Shown piece after piece: positions 42,782-50,564 of a DNA stretch of 63,661 nt (position 1 is the first letter of the stretch; every line of letters begins with the position of its first letter). The notes under the pieces were generated by a model. That model had not been told where the DNA came from, did no database searches, and worked only from the letters and a program-made list of their open reading frames with translations. Where the stretch lies: assembly GCA_905192745.1 (NCBI GenBank), contig CAJJLZ010000015.1, positions 1 to 63,661 of the forward strand, given 5' to 3'. The stretch comes from an uncultured Oscillospiraceae bacterium. Lineage in GTDB: Bacteria; Bacillota; Clostridia; Oscillospirales; Acutalibacteraceae. The position numbers were made by a program, and so were the translations under genes.

Positions 42782-43279
42782 ATGAAAAACGCGTATTCCC
42801 TCCCCTGTAATATCGCCCAGACGCTTAATTTGATCGGGGATAAATGGTCCCTGCTGATCCTCCATCGGCTGCTGACCGGCTGCGGCACCTATAAGGAGCT
42901 GCGGGAAAGTCTGGACGGCATCCCCAGCAACCTCCTTTCGGAGCGGCTGAAAACGCTGGAAGGGGACGGCCTGATTTCCAGCGAGCTGTATCAGGAGCAT
43001 CCGCCCCGCTACCGGTATTCCCTCACCGGACAGGGGGCGGATCTGGAGGATGTGTTCAACGCGCTGGTTCTCTGGGGGGAAAAGCATCTGACCACCTGCT
43101 ATAAAAAACTGGTGCATGAATCCTGCGGCCACCCGGTGGAGCATCGGTATTACTGCCCCCATTGCCGGAGTATGGTGGACGGCGGCGAGCTCGGCGTCCG
43201 CGAAGCGGCCGGGCCGGGGGCGGAAGGGCCGGCGGAACCCGGGAAGCCCGGAGGAAAGGAGACGGAAGCCCATGGATAA
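42782..43279 (+). CDS. HxlR-family regulator with C-terminal zinc-ribbon-like tail
   Basis: A 165-residue regulator. Residues 1-100 are the HxlR winged helix: CNIAQTLNLIGDKWSLLILH, SNLLSERLKTLEGDGLISSE, RYSLTGQGADLEDV. The C terminus carries Cys/His residues ESCGHPVEHRYYCPHCRS, which could bind zinc, and then a Gly/Pro/Glu-rich tail. Many HxlR proteins sense redox or electrophiles through an N-terminal cysteine; a cysteine is present at residue 9 (SLPCNIAQ). It overlaps the flavoprotein gene by 8 bases, so it probably controls this redox operon. Confidence 0.88.
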   Translation: MKNAYSLPCNIAQTLNLIGDKWSLLILHRLLTGCGTYKELRESLDGIPSNLLSERLKTLEGDGLISSELYQEHPPRYRYSLTGQGADLEDVFNALVLWGEKHLTTCYKKLVHESCGHPVEHRYYCPHCRSMVDGGELGVREAAGPGAEGPAEPGKPGGKETEAHG

Positions 43280-44150
43280 GAAAACCGATATTCTGGTCAT
43301 CGGCGCGGGCCCGGCGGGGCTGTCCGCCGCTATCAACGCCATCGCCCGGGGAAAGACGGTGCGGGTCCTCTCCGGCGAGCATACCGTACTCGCCCGGGCG
43401 GAACGGATCGACAATTATCTCGGTCTGTACCATCTCACCGGTTCCGAGATGATGAAAGCGTTCGAGGAACACGCCGCCGCCATGGGCGTTGTCCCGGAAA
43501 AAGGGCGGGTCTCCAATATCCTGCCCTTTAATGGGGCGTTTATGGCGAATTTCAGCGGTCGGATTGTGGAGGCCCGCACGGTAATCCTGACCACCGGGGT
43601 GGCCAAGGCAAAGCCCGCACCGGGGGAAACGGCGTTCCTCGGCCATGGGGTCAGCTACTGTGCCACCTGTGACGGCATGCTGTACCGGGGGAAAAAAGCC
43701 GTGGTGTGGGGGCTGGCGCCCGATGCGGCGGAGGAAGCGGATTTCCTGCGGGGCATCGGCGTGCAGGTGACCTATGTCGCCCGGGGTGAGCGCCCCGACG
43801 GGCTGGAAAAATCCATCCCCTTCCTTTCCGGGCGGCTGGCCGCCGTGGAGGGAGAGGACGGCCGGGTGACAGCCGCCCGGATTGAAACCTCTCCGGGGGA
43901 GACTTCCCTTCTGGAGACGGAGGTGGTCTTTATCCTCCGCTCCGCCATCGCGCCGGCGGCCCTGATCGACGGGCTGGCCATGACCGACGGCTTTGTGGAG
44001 GTTAACCGGCAGATGGAAACCAACATTCCGGGCCTGTTCGCCGCGGGGGACTGTGTGGGCGCGCCGCTCCAGATTGCCAACGCGGTGGGGGACGGCCTGA
44101 TTGCCGCCCAGCAGGCCGCCCGGTACCTCGACCAGCTTGGACAGGAGTGA
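43272..44150 (+). CDS. Thioredoxin reductase-like flavoprotein (FFTR-type candidate)
   Basis: A 292-residue flavoprotein with thioredoxin-reductase architecture: FAD motif DILVIGAGPAGLSAA, redox-active CATC in SYCATCDGML, and the C-terminal FAD contact GLFAAGDCVGAPLQIANAVG. The NADPH half is degenerate: the usual GGGDSAxE loop reads GLAPDAAEEA and no HRRxxxR motif follows (TYVARGERPDG instead). Clostridia are known to have ferredoxin-linked thioredoxin reductases lacking these motifs, so this is probably such an enzyme. It is followed by a thioredoxin gene 83 bases downstream. ATG 43272 follows GGAGGAAAGGAG. Confidence 0.85.
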   Translation: MDKKTDILVIGAGPAGLSAAINAIARGKTVRVLSGEHTVLARAERIDNYLGLYHLTGSEMMKAFEEHAAAMGVVPEKGRVSNILPFNGAFMANFSGRIVEARTVILTTGVAKAKPAPGETAFLGHGVSYCATCDGMLYRGKKAVVWGLAPDAAEEADFLRGIGVQVTYVARGERPDGLEKSIPFLSGRLAAVEGEDGRVTAARIETSPGETSLLETEVVFILRSAIAPAALIDGLAMTDGFVEVNRQMETNIPGLFAAGDCVGAPLQIANAVGDGLIAAQQAARYLDQLGQE

Positions 44151-44233
44151 CCGGAGTGACGGAAAGACGCGCCGCTCTTTAACCTTCGAGAGGAAGAATT
44201 CCTTTCATTATAATGCAGAAAGAAGGATTTTGT

Positions 44234-44560
44234 ATGTCAACAGCCATTGTACATCCGAATGTCACCGAATTCGACGCGCTGCTTGGGGGGGATCTGCCGG
44301 TGCTGGTGGATTTCTGGGCCGAGTGGTGCATGCCCTGCCGGATGCTTGCCCCGGTGATTGAGCAGCTGGGCGAGCAGTATGCCGGCCGCCTGTCGGTTGC
44401 CAAGGTAAACGTGGACGAGCAGCCGGAGCTGGCGGAACGGTACCGTATCCAGTCCATCCCCACCGTTATGCTGTTCAGCAAGGGCAAAGCGGTCCACACC
44501 GAAATCGGCCTGCGTCCCATCGACTCCTACACCCGCGTGATCGACGGCCTGCTGGGGTAA
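44234..44560 (+). CDS. trxA: Thioredoxin with CMPC active site
   Basis: A 108-residue thioredoxin. The fold is canonical (VLVDFWAEWCMPCRMLAPVI, then KVNVDEQPELAERYRIQSIP with the cis-proline, TVMLFSKGK). The active site reads W-C-M-P-C, not the nearly universal W-C-G-P-C; a methionine at this position would alter redox potential and partner choice. It is presumably reduced by the flavoprotein encoded just upstream. ATG 44234 is chosen for GAAGGA upstream, though ATG 44213 is in frame. Confidence 0.95.
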   Translation: MSTAIVHPNVTEFDALLGGDLPVLVDFWAEWCMPCRMLAPVIEQLGEQYAGRLSVAKVNVDEQPELAERYRIQSIPTVMLFSKGKAVHTEIGLRPIDSYTRVIDGLLG

Positions 44561-44608
44561 CGGACTGAAACGGACCGAAACAGACTGAACCGGAATCAAC
44601 AAAATCGG

Positions 44609-44653
44609 AAAAAGCCCACGGAACCATGAAAAATCGGTTCCGTGGGCTTTTTA
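44609..44653. terminator. Terminator after the thioredoxin operon
   Basis: AAAAGCCCACGGAACC and its complement GGTTCCGTGGGCTTTT (to 44652) form a 16-bp stem followed by TTA. It also lies at the end of the convergent dehydrogenase gene. Confidence 0.85.
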
Positions 44654-44662
44654 CAGCGCGCG

Positions 44663-45811
44663 TTACGTCCGGTTTTCGGAAAGCGGCGTTTCCGGCAGCC
44701 GCTGATAATACCGGCAGATGGCCTCTTTGCTGTTGATCCCGAATGTCTGCGGCGCGGCGGTCTCGGAGAAATCTACGTCCGGCGTCCCGTCCGCGGCGAT
44801 ATACCGCTTGTTCATCATTTTCTGGCTCCAGCGGATCACCTCGTCCATGCACGGCGTCGGCAGGCCGAGAGCATAGGCAAAGCCTTTGAGAACGCAAAGG
44901 CCGAAAGGCACGTCCTCCGTAAAATACCGGGAGGTAAAGTCCGGCGCATAGCCGCCCGGCACGGCCTTCATCGGCGCGTCGATATCCGCGAGGGAGCGGA
45001 TGCCGGTCAGCTTGGCCGTCATTGCCTCCGGCGTATCAGACTCGTAATGGGTGGTGACCGGGATTACCTCGCTCAGGTCGATTTCCTCCAGCGCGCGGCA
45101 GACGCTCTGCAGCTCTTCGTCCAGACGAATCAACGTTTCGGATGCCGCCAGCGTCCATTCCCGGTAGAATTTGAATTTCCGCGGATAAACCAGACCCTCC
45201 CGGTAATCGGAGAAGAGGGTATAGCTTCTGGCGGGATGCAGGATCGGGTTGGAAGGGGTAAAGGTGATGGTCAGATAGTTCCGAAGCGGCAGACAGCGGA
45301 CGTCCAGAATCTGCTCGCAGATGCCGCACAGCTCTCCGGTTTTTTCCCCGGGGATGGCGGCAACCCGAACCGACGGCTTCTTGGAGAGCGATACCGCCCG
45401 TCCGTACTGCTCCAATCGGGAGACGTACGGCACCCGGTCCAGTCCGAAGAAGGTGTGGCCGCTTTCCAGAAGCGGGCCGGCGAAAAATTCCGCGCCCCCC
45501 GTGCCGGGGAAAACGCCGATCCGGGAAGGGGCCTCCAGCGTATCCCGGATTTGGAGCAGGATGTCCCGTATCATAAAGGAGGGATAGGTGACGCAGATCA
45601 CGTCGGCCCCGGAGAGCGCCCGCTTCAGATCGTTGGTGGCGAAATCGATCGCCGCGGAAAACCCTTCGCCGGTGGTGGGATCAGTCGCCCGCAGAACCGG
45701 TTGGAATTCCGCGGGCCGGGAGGCGAAAATACGCACGCGGTGGCCGTTTTTGGCCGCGCAGGCGGCAATGCCTGTCCCGATATTTCCCCCGCCGATAATA
45801 CAAACGTTCAT
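44663..45811 (-). CDS. NAD/opine dehydrogenase family protein
   Basis: A 382-residue protein of the octopine/nopaline dehydrogenase type. The N-terminal Rossmann motif CIIGGGNIGTGIAACAAKNG is followed by IGVFPGTGGAEFFAG and the helical opine-dehydrogenase domain (TLFSDYREGLVYPRKFKFYR). Enzymes of this group reductively condense an amino acid with a keto acid; some make metallophore opines. No amino-acid condensation partner or metallophore transporter is adjacent, so the substrate is unknown. ATG 45811 follows GGGAGAAGC; the frame is open to 45946. Confidence 0.85.
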   Translation of the reverse strand: MNVCIIGGGNIGTGIAACAAKNGHRVRIFASRPAEFQPVLRATDPTTGEGFSAAIDFATNDLKRALSGADVICVTYPSFMIRDILLQIRDTLEAPSRIGVFPGTGGAEFFAGPLLESGHTFFGLDRVPYVSRLEQYGRAVSLSKKPSVRVAAIPGEKTGELCGICEQILDVRCLPLRNYLTITFTPSNPILHPARSYTLFSDYREGLVYPRKFKFYREWTLAASETLIRLDEELQSVCRALEEIDLSEVIPVTTHYESDTPEAMTAKLTGIRSLADIDAPMKAVPGGYAPDFTSRYFTEDVPFGLCVLKGFAYALGLPTPCMDEVIRWSQKMMNKRYIAADGTPDVDFSETAAPQTFGINSKEAICRYYQRLPETPLSENRT

Positions 45812-45998
45812 CTGCTTCTCCCCCGTCGTTTTATCGCTTGCCTGTCCGCACAAATGCCGGCAAAACGCATGAAATCCACATTGAAATATCGATTTCAGAT
45901 TAAAATTATTATCTATAACTTTATAGCAGAACGGCGTTTTCGTCAAGCTTTTTCCGGATTACAATACGGCAATTTCCGGGAATCGGCTTATTTTTTTA

Positions 45999-46181
45999 TC
46001 AATCGTCACTTCCATGAAATATCCCGAAAAAGCCAAGAATAATTCCCCCAATAATTAGGCACAGACTAAAACAGCTGAAAAACAGATCATCCGCAAAATT
46101 AAGATTTTCAGTCAACACCTGTGCCAGTTTTATGACGCAGCCACTAAGTAATAAAAAACCGCCGAAAATTGTCTTCTTCAA
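45999..46181 (-). CDS. Small two-segment membrane protein
   Basis: A 60-residue protein with two hydrophobic segments (TIFGGFLLLSGCVIKLAQVL and FFSCFSLCLIIGGIILGFFG). TTG 46181 lies 8 bases after GGGAGG. It follows a small XRE regulator by 16 bases, a pairing common in Bacillota with unknown function. Confidence 0.6.
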   Translation of the reverse strand: MKKTIFGGFLLLSGCVIKLAQVLTENLNFADDLFFSCFSLCLIIGGIILGFFGIFHGSDD

Positions 46182-46197
46182 AATCCGTTCCTCCCGA

Positions 46198-46422
46198 TTA
46201 AGATTCCTCTTCGCAGTCTTTAACATAAACCAAAATATCGTCTACTTGGCAATCCAGAATTTCACAGAGAGTGTCCAGCGTTTTTGTGCTGATTGGTTTG
46301 CCGTGCTTCATCCGATGCAAAATATTCGCGGAAAACCCCTGCTTATTGATAAGATAATATTCTGTTATACTTTTACGAAATAATGTTTCATAGAACGGGG
46401 CATAGCTGATCCTAAGGCTCAC
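46198..46422 (-). CDS. Small XRE-type regulator
   Basis: A 74-residue Cro/CI-like protein (DUF739/YozG type): ISYAPFYETLFRKSITEYYL, then NKQGFSANILHRMKHGKPIS and TKTLDTLCEILDCQVDDILV. It covers the HTH fold and little else. It probably regulates itself and the membrane peptide downstream. Confidence 0.8.
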   Translation of the reverse strand: MSLRISYAPFYETLFRKSITEYYLINKQGFSANILHRMKHGKPISTKTLDTLCEILDCQVDDILVYVKDCEEES

Positions 46423-46451
46423 CTCAAAGACAGCGTAGCATGCTTCACAGA

Positions 46452-46480
46452 TTGGCTATGACCAATATATTGAGTATAAT
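46452..46480 (+). promoter_or_regulatory. Promoter before the small ORF and symporter
   Basis: TTGGCT (46452-46457), a 17-base spacer and TATAAT (46475-46480). It is followed by GGAGGAAAAATGTATG. Confidence 0.7.
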
Positions 46481-46513
46481 GTGAATATCTGTTTATTACA
46501 GGAGGAAAAATGT

Positions 46514-46648
46514 ATGCCCCCCTTACTGCGTGAAATCCATCGCTGTCTGTACCAGCACGGCAGTCCCGCGCCGTCCCGCCCTTTCCGGCCTGTCCCCAAA
46601 CCATTCGGTTGCGCCGTTTCCCTCATATTTTGCCTGTTCCGGACATAG
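46514..46648 (+). CDS. Short ORF upstream of the symporter
   Basis: A 44-residue frame (MPPLLREIHRCLYQHGSPA...) starting 8 bases after a perfect AGGAGG and just downstream of a good promoter. Pro/Arg-rich with two or three cysteines; the ending SLIFCLFRT is hydrophobic. An overlapping ATG at 46510 in another frame gives MYAPLTA then stop. It may be a real small protein or an upstream translated leader for the symporter gene, which starts 41 bases after it. No homology is recognised. Confidence 0.45.
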   Translation: MPPLLREIHRCLYQHGSPAPSRPFRPVPKPFGCAVSLIFCLFRT

Positions 46649-46689
46649 CATGAAAAGAAGGACCGAGTGGGATAAGGAGGGGAAGCCGG

Positions 46690-48150
46690 ATGTGGTTCGA
46701 CACCGGTATGGTGGTGCTGTACCTGGGGATATTGGTCTGGATCGGGCTGCGGGGCGGCAAAGAGGTAAAAAAGGCCGGCGATTTCACCGCCTCGGGCGGA
46801 CGGTACGGAACCTTTGTGATCTTCGCCTCCCTTTCCGCCTCCTATATCGGCGGCGGCTATTCCTCCGGCAACGCTGCTCATGCGTTCTCGGGCGGCGTCG
46901 GGATGACGGTCGCCCTGTTCGGGTTCAGCCTGTCCACCATCCTGATCGGAAAATTTCTGGTGCCGGGGGTCCGGCGGTTCGAGGGGATCAGCACGGTCGG
47001 CGGGCTGATCGGCCGGAGCTACGGCCGGGCCGCGCGGGTGCTGACCGGCGGCTTTTCCTTCCTGTGCTGTGCCGGAGTGGTGGGGGCGCAGATGGGCGCG
47101 ATGGGGATGGTGTTCAACGTCATCCTCGGCATTCCTCCCCGGCTGGGTATCCTGATCGGCTGCGGCATTGTACTGCTCTATTCCACCACCGGCGGGCTGC
47201 AATCCATCATCCTTGCGGATATGGTGCAGTTCGTCATGCTGGCGGTGGGGATGCCGCTGCTGCTGGTAATGGCCCTTTCCCGCGCGGGCGGCGTGGGCGC
47301 GGTGCTGGAGGCAGTGCCGGCCGCCTACCTCAATCCCCTGAACGGAACCACTCTGCCCGGCTTTCTTTCCCTCTTCCTGACCATGATGTTTGGGGAAGCC
47401 CTCGCCCCGCCCTATACCCAGCGGCTGTTGATCGGAAAGAACCCGAAGGGAACCGCCCGGGCCACGGTGCTCAGCGGGCTGTTTTCCATCCCCTTTTTCA
47501 TAATTACCGGCATGATCGGGATGACCGCTTACGCTCTGCGGGTAACGAACGACGCGGGGACGGCCATGCCCGCGCTGGTGCAGGCGGTGCTGCCGGTCGG
47601 TATCCGGGGAATCGTGATGGCGTCCATGGTATCCATCATCCTGTCCGCGGCGGACGGCTTCCTGAACGGCGCGTCGGTCGGGCTGGTGTGCGACACGGTG
47701 CTTATCCTCCGGCCGGGGATGAGCGACAAAGCCCAGCTCTGGTGGCTGCGGGCGGTGAACCTCGCCACGGGGTTGGCCGCGGTGGCGGTCGCGTTCGTAC
47801 TGCCGGATATTTTCAATATTCTGGTGCTGGCGTATTCCTTTTGGAGTCCGCTGATCCTGGTTCCGCTCGCGGCAGCGCTTCTGGGGGTGAAGTCCAACGG
47901 CCGGGCCTTCCGCGGCGCTCTCCTCGCCGGGCTGGTCAGCTCGCTCGGCTGGAACCTGCTGCTCCATAAGCCCTGGGGGATCGACGGTGCTGTGATCGGG
48001 ATGGTCTGCAACCTTCTGGTGTTTACAATCCGCACCCGGCAGTTCCATCGATACCGTGCCCAGCGGCTGCTCCTCTGTCCGGAGGAGCGGGCCTCCCGCC
48101 GGTCTCTTCCGCCGTCGGAGGCCGGCCGCTTTCCCGGTCTTCTCCGGTAG
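46690..48150 (+). CDS. Sodium:solute symporter
   Basis: A 486-residue membrane transporter of the SSS family. About 12-13 hydrophobic segments are visible, with family features ASLSASYIGGGYSSGNAA, GGLIGRSYGRAARVL and GEALAPPYTQRLLIGKNPKG. The last 50 residues are a basic, Arg-rich cytoplasmic tail (TRQFHRYRAQRLLLC). It imports an unknown solute with sodium. ATG 46690 follows AAGGAGGGGA. Confidence 0.9.
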   Translation: MWFDTGMVVLYLGILVWIGLRGGKEVKKAGDFTASGGRYGTFVIFASLSASYIGGGYSSGNAAHAFSGGVGMTVALFGFSLSTILIGKFLVPGVRRFEGISTVGGLIGRSYGRAARVLTGGFSFLCCAGVVGAQMGAMGMVFNVILGIPPRLGILIGCGIVLLYSTTGGLQSIILADMVQFVMLAVGMPLLLVMALSRAGGVGAVLEAVPAAYLNPLNGTTLPGFLSLFLTMMFGEALAPPYTQRLLIGKNPKGTARATVLSGLFSIPFFIITGMIGMTAYALRVTNDAGTAMPALVQAVLPVGIRGIVMASMVSIILSAADGFLNGASVGLVCDTVLILRPGMSDKAQLWWLRAVNLATGLAAVAVAFVLPDIFNILVLAYSFWSPLILVPLAAALLGVKSNGRAFRGALLAGLVSSLGWNLLLHKPWGIDGAVIGMVCNLLVFTIRTRQFHRYRAQRLLLCPEERASRRSLPPSEAGRFPGLLR

Positions 48151-48195
48151 CCGCCTTCCCGCGGCGGGAAGGCCCCGCAGCGGCTGTCCCGCGTC

Positions 48196-48224
48196 TTGAC
48201 TTTCCGCCCGATCCACCGTATAGT
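48196..48224 (+). promoter_or_regulatory. Promoter of the MATE transporter gene
   Basis: TTGACT (48196-48201), a 17-base spacer and TATAGT (48219-48224), about 60 bases before the start. Confidence 0.75.
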
Positions 48225-48282
48225 GTACAGTGGTATTGCGTTCGTTCGGCAGCGCCAAGCGACGCGGGAAGGATGAGGCGGA

Positions 48283-49644
48283 TTGACAAAAGATATGACA
48301 CGGGGCAGCCCGGTGCGGCTGATCCTGACCTTTTCCCTGCCCTTGCTGGTCGGGAATATTTTTCAGCAGCTTTATAATATGGTGGATACCATGATCGTGG
48401 GGCGGTTCGTCAGCACTCAGGCGCTGGCGGGGGTTGGCTCTACCGGGGCGATTTCGTTTCTCATCATGGGCTTCGCCATGGGAGTAACCAGCGGCTTTTC
48501 GGTGGTGATTTCCCAGCGTTTCGGCGCGAACGACGAAAAGGGACTGCGCAGCGCCGTGGCGATGTCGGTTTATCTCTGCGTCGCCCTCACGGTGGTGATG
48601 ACGCTGGTCAGTACTCTGGCCACCCGCCCCCTGCTGATGCTGATGAACACGCCGGACGATATGTTTGCCGACGCGTACCAGTATATTTTCACCATCTTCG
48701 CCGGGATGGCGGCTCCGATCTTTTACAACATGCTCGCGGGCATCCTGCGGGCGCTGGGGGACAGCCGTACCCCTTTGTATTTTCTGATTCTCTCCTCGGT
48801 GCTGAACGTCGGGCTGGACCTGCTGTTCATCCTCAGCTTCCACATGGGGGTGATCGGCGCGGCGGTGGCCACCATCATCTCGCAGGTGGTGTCGGGCCTG
48901 CTTTGCCTGTTGTATATGGTTAAACGTTTTCCAATTCTCCGGTTCCGGAAGGGAGACTGGCGGATAGACGGGTCCCTTATCGGCCTGCATCTCCGGATCG
49001 GCCTGCCCATGGCCTTCCAGTTTTCCATCACCGCGATCGGCGTCATGGCGGTTCAGGGGGCGATCAACGCCTTCGGCTCCGGCGCGGCGGCGGGATATAC
49101 CGCCGCCTCCAAGGTGGAGCAGATCTGTACCCAGCCGATGAATACCTTCGGCGTCACCATGGCGACCTATGCGGGGCAGAACCTCGGCGCCGGCCGGATC
49201 GACCGGGTAAAGGAGGGCGTGTGGAAATGCTCGATTCTTTCCGTTGTGGTCAGCGTCGCGGTCACCGGGATCGTGTTTCTCTGCGGCGACTGGTTCGTCA
49301 CCCTCTTCGTCGGCGCGGGCGAGCCGGTGGTGATGGATTACGCCCGGCAGTATATGCAGATCACCTCGGTGTTCTACTTCATGCTGGGGCTGCTCTTTGT
49401 TTTCCGGAACGCTCTGCAGGGGATGGGCTCGTCCATGATTACGCTGGTGGGCGGCGGGATTGAGCTGGTGCTCCGCACCGTGATCGCCTTCGTCCTGCCC
49501 CCGCTGATCGGGTTTACCGGTATCTGCGTAGCGGGCCCCGCCGCCTGGATCGGCGCGTCGGTTCCGTTGATTATCGTGTTCCTCATCCTCATCCCCCGCT
49601 ACCAGAGGCGGTACGGCCGTCCGCCGGAGCCATCGGCGGAATAG
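48283..49644 (+). CDS. MATE-family efflux transporter
   Basis: A 453-residue multidrug-and-toxin-extrusion protein with 12 hydrophobic segments. Signatures are SLPLLVGNIFQQLYNMVDTM, ALAGVGSTGAISFLIMGFAM and the internal repeat half (LGLPMAFQFS-type at LRIGLPMAFQFSITAIGVMA). It exports drugs or metabolites with Na+ or H+. The start is TTG 48283 after AGGATGAGGCGGA; ATG 48295 is possible. Confidence 0.92.
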   Translation: MTKDMTRGSPVRLILTFSLPLLVGNIFQQLYNMVDTMIVGRFVSTQALAGVGSTGAISFLIMGFAMGVTSGFSVVISQRFGANDEKGLRSAVAMSVYLCVALTVVMTLVSTLATRPLLMLMNTPDDMFADAYQYIFTIFAGMAAPIFYNMLAGILRALGDSRTPLYFLILSSVLNVGLDLLFILSFHMGVIGAAVATIISQVVSGLLCLLYMVKRFPILRFRKGDWRIDGSLIGLHLRIGLPMAFQFSITAIGVMAVQGAINAFGSGAAAGYTAASKVEQICTQPMNTFGVTMATYAGQNLGAGRIDRVKEGVWKCSILSVVVSVAVTGIVFLCGDWFVTLFVGAGEPVVMDYARQYMQITSVFYFMLGLLFVFRNALQGMGSSMITLVGGGIELVLRTVIAFVLPPLIGFTGICVAGPAAWIGASVPLIIVFLILIPRYQRRYGRPPEPSAE

Positions 49645-49660
49645 GCGGCGAAATAGGAAA

Positions 49661-49702
49661 AGCAACGCCAAAGGCCGCCCGCGGGCGGCCTTTGGCGTTG
49701 CT
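49661..49702. terminator. 21-bp perfect palindrome, bidirectional terminator
   Basis: A 42-base perfect palindrome (AGCAACGCCAAAGGCCGCCC and its complement, plus the central GC) between convergent MATE and aroK genes, followed by CTTGATCTT. Confidence 0.8.
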
Positions 49703-49709
49703 CTTGATC

Positions 49710-50216
49710 TTATTCTTCCCCAACCGCTTCCAGAATCGCGCGGGCGACCGTTTCCGGGCTTCCGGCGGCGTCCACAATATGGGTGGCCGCGGCCCGGTAT
49801 AGAGGCAGACGGCGGTCGTACAGCTCTTTTGCCGCCGTTTCCTTGTCCGGCCGGGCCAGCAGGGGCCGGGTAGCGTCCCCCTCCAGCCGGCGGAGGATCA
49901 CGTCGAGCGGTACGTCCAGCAGGACGATCGGGCCGTTCCGGGAGAGCGCCGCTGCGTTTTCCGGGAAGGTCAGCGCTCCGCCGCCCGCGGCGATTATCAG
50001 CCCCGACCGCATCCCGAGCGCGGCACAGGCCGCCCGTTCTCTCCGCCGGAAATCCGCCTCGCCGAAGCGGTCGAAAATCGCCGGGACGGACAACCCGGCC
50101 TGTCTCTCGATGTAGCTGTCCATGTCCACAAGCTCCCGGCCGGTCAATCCGGCCAGCAGTCTGCCGACGGTGCTTTTTCCGCAGCCCATAAAACCGCAGA
50201 GCGTAATGGAACGCAT
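49710..50216 (-). CDS. aroK: Shikimate kinase
   Basis: A 168-residue kinase of the shikimate pathway. Walker A GFMGCGKST (residues 6-14), shikimate-binding DMDSYIERQAG, FR-rich FRRRERAAC, and AAGGGALT. ATG 50216 follows AAGGGGGAA; the frame is open to 50267. It lies downstream of aroE and the FakA-C-like gene on the same strand, forming an aromatic biosynthesis operon. Confidence 0.93.
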   Translation of the reverse strand: MRSITLCGFMGCGKSTVGRLLAGLTGRELVDMDSYIERQAGLSVPAIFDRFGEADFRRRERAACAALGMRSGLIIAAGGGALTFPENAAALSRNGPIVLLDVPLDVILRRLEGDATRPLLARPDKETAAKELYDRRLPLYRAAATHIVDAAGSPETVARAILEAVGEE

Positions 50217-50272
50217 GACGATTCCCCCTTCTAAATCGCTTTTGCCCGGCATAAGAATAGGACACAAACCGC

Positions 50273-50524
50273 TCAGCCCTTCAGGCCGCGGGCCTGCCGG
50301 TCCATATTCTCCACCACAATATCATGGATATCGCCGAGGGAGGCGCAGTATTCCAACACTTTCCACGGGGCGTTTGTGTGAAAGTGGATTTTAATCAATT
50401 CCTCGTCGCCGACCACCAGCAGACAGTCGCCTTCGAAATGCGAGGTAAAATAGTTGTTGACCGCATCCTCCGACAGGTTTTCCCCCTCGATAAGGAGCTG
50501 CGTATCAAATGTAAAATCCGACAT
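50273..50524 (-). CDS. Stand-alone FakA/DegV-partner C-terminal-like domain
   Basis: An 83-residue protein resembling only the C-terminal ~80 residues of YloV/FakA (fatty acid kinase, DAK-type): LSEDAVNNYFTSHFEGD, then CLLVVGDEELIKIHFHTNAP and SLGDIHDIVVENMDRQ. FakA normally has an N-terminal kinase domain of about 450 residues, absent here. It lies between aroE and aroK; whether it assists a fatty-acid kinase elsewhere is unknown. ATG 50524 has GGAGAG upstream. Confidence 0.75.
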   Translation of the reverse strand: MSDFTFDTQLLIEGENLSEDAVNNYFTSHFEGDCLLVVGDEELIKIHFHTNAPWKVLEYCASLGDIHDIVVENMDRQARGLKG

Positions 50525-50564
50525 GGGATTCTCTCCTTTCCATGGATCCGACGGCGGAGGCGGG

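Noticed and set aside
46456..50265. A 1269-codon open frame on the minus strand, and similar long frames at 290-1720, 39839-42067 and 57019-59250
   Set aside because: They lie antisense to clear genes, have low-complexity Arg/Gly/His-rich translations, and result from the GC-rich third-position bias of the real genes.
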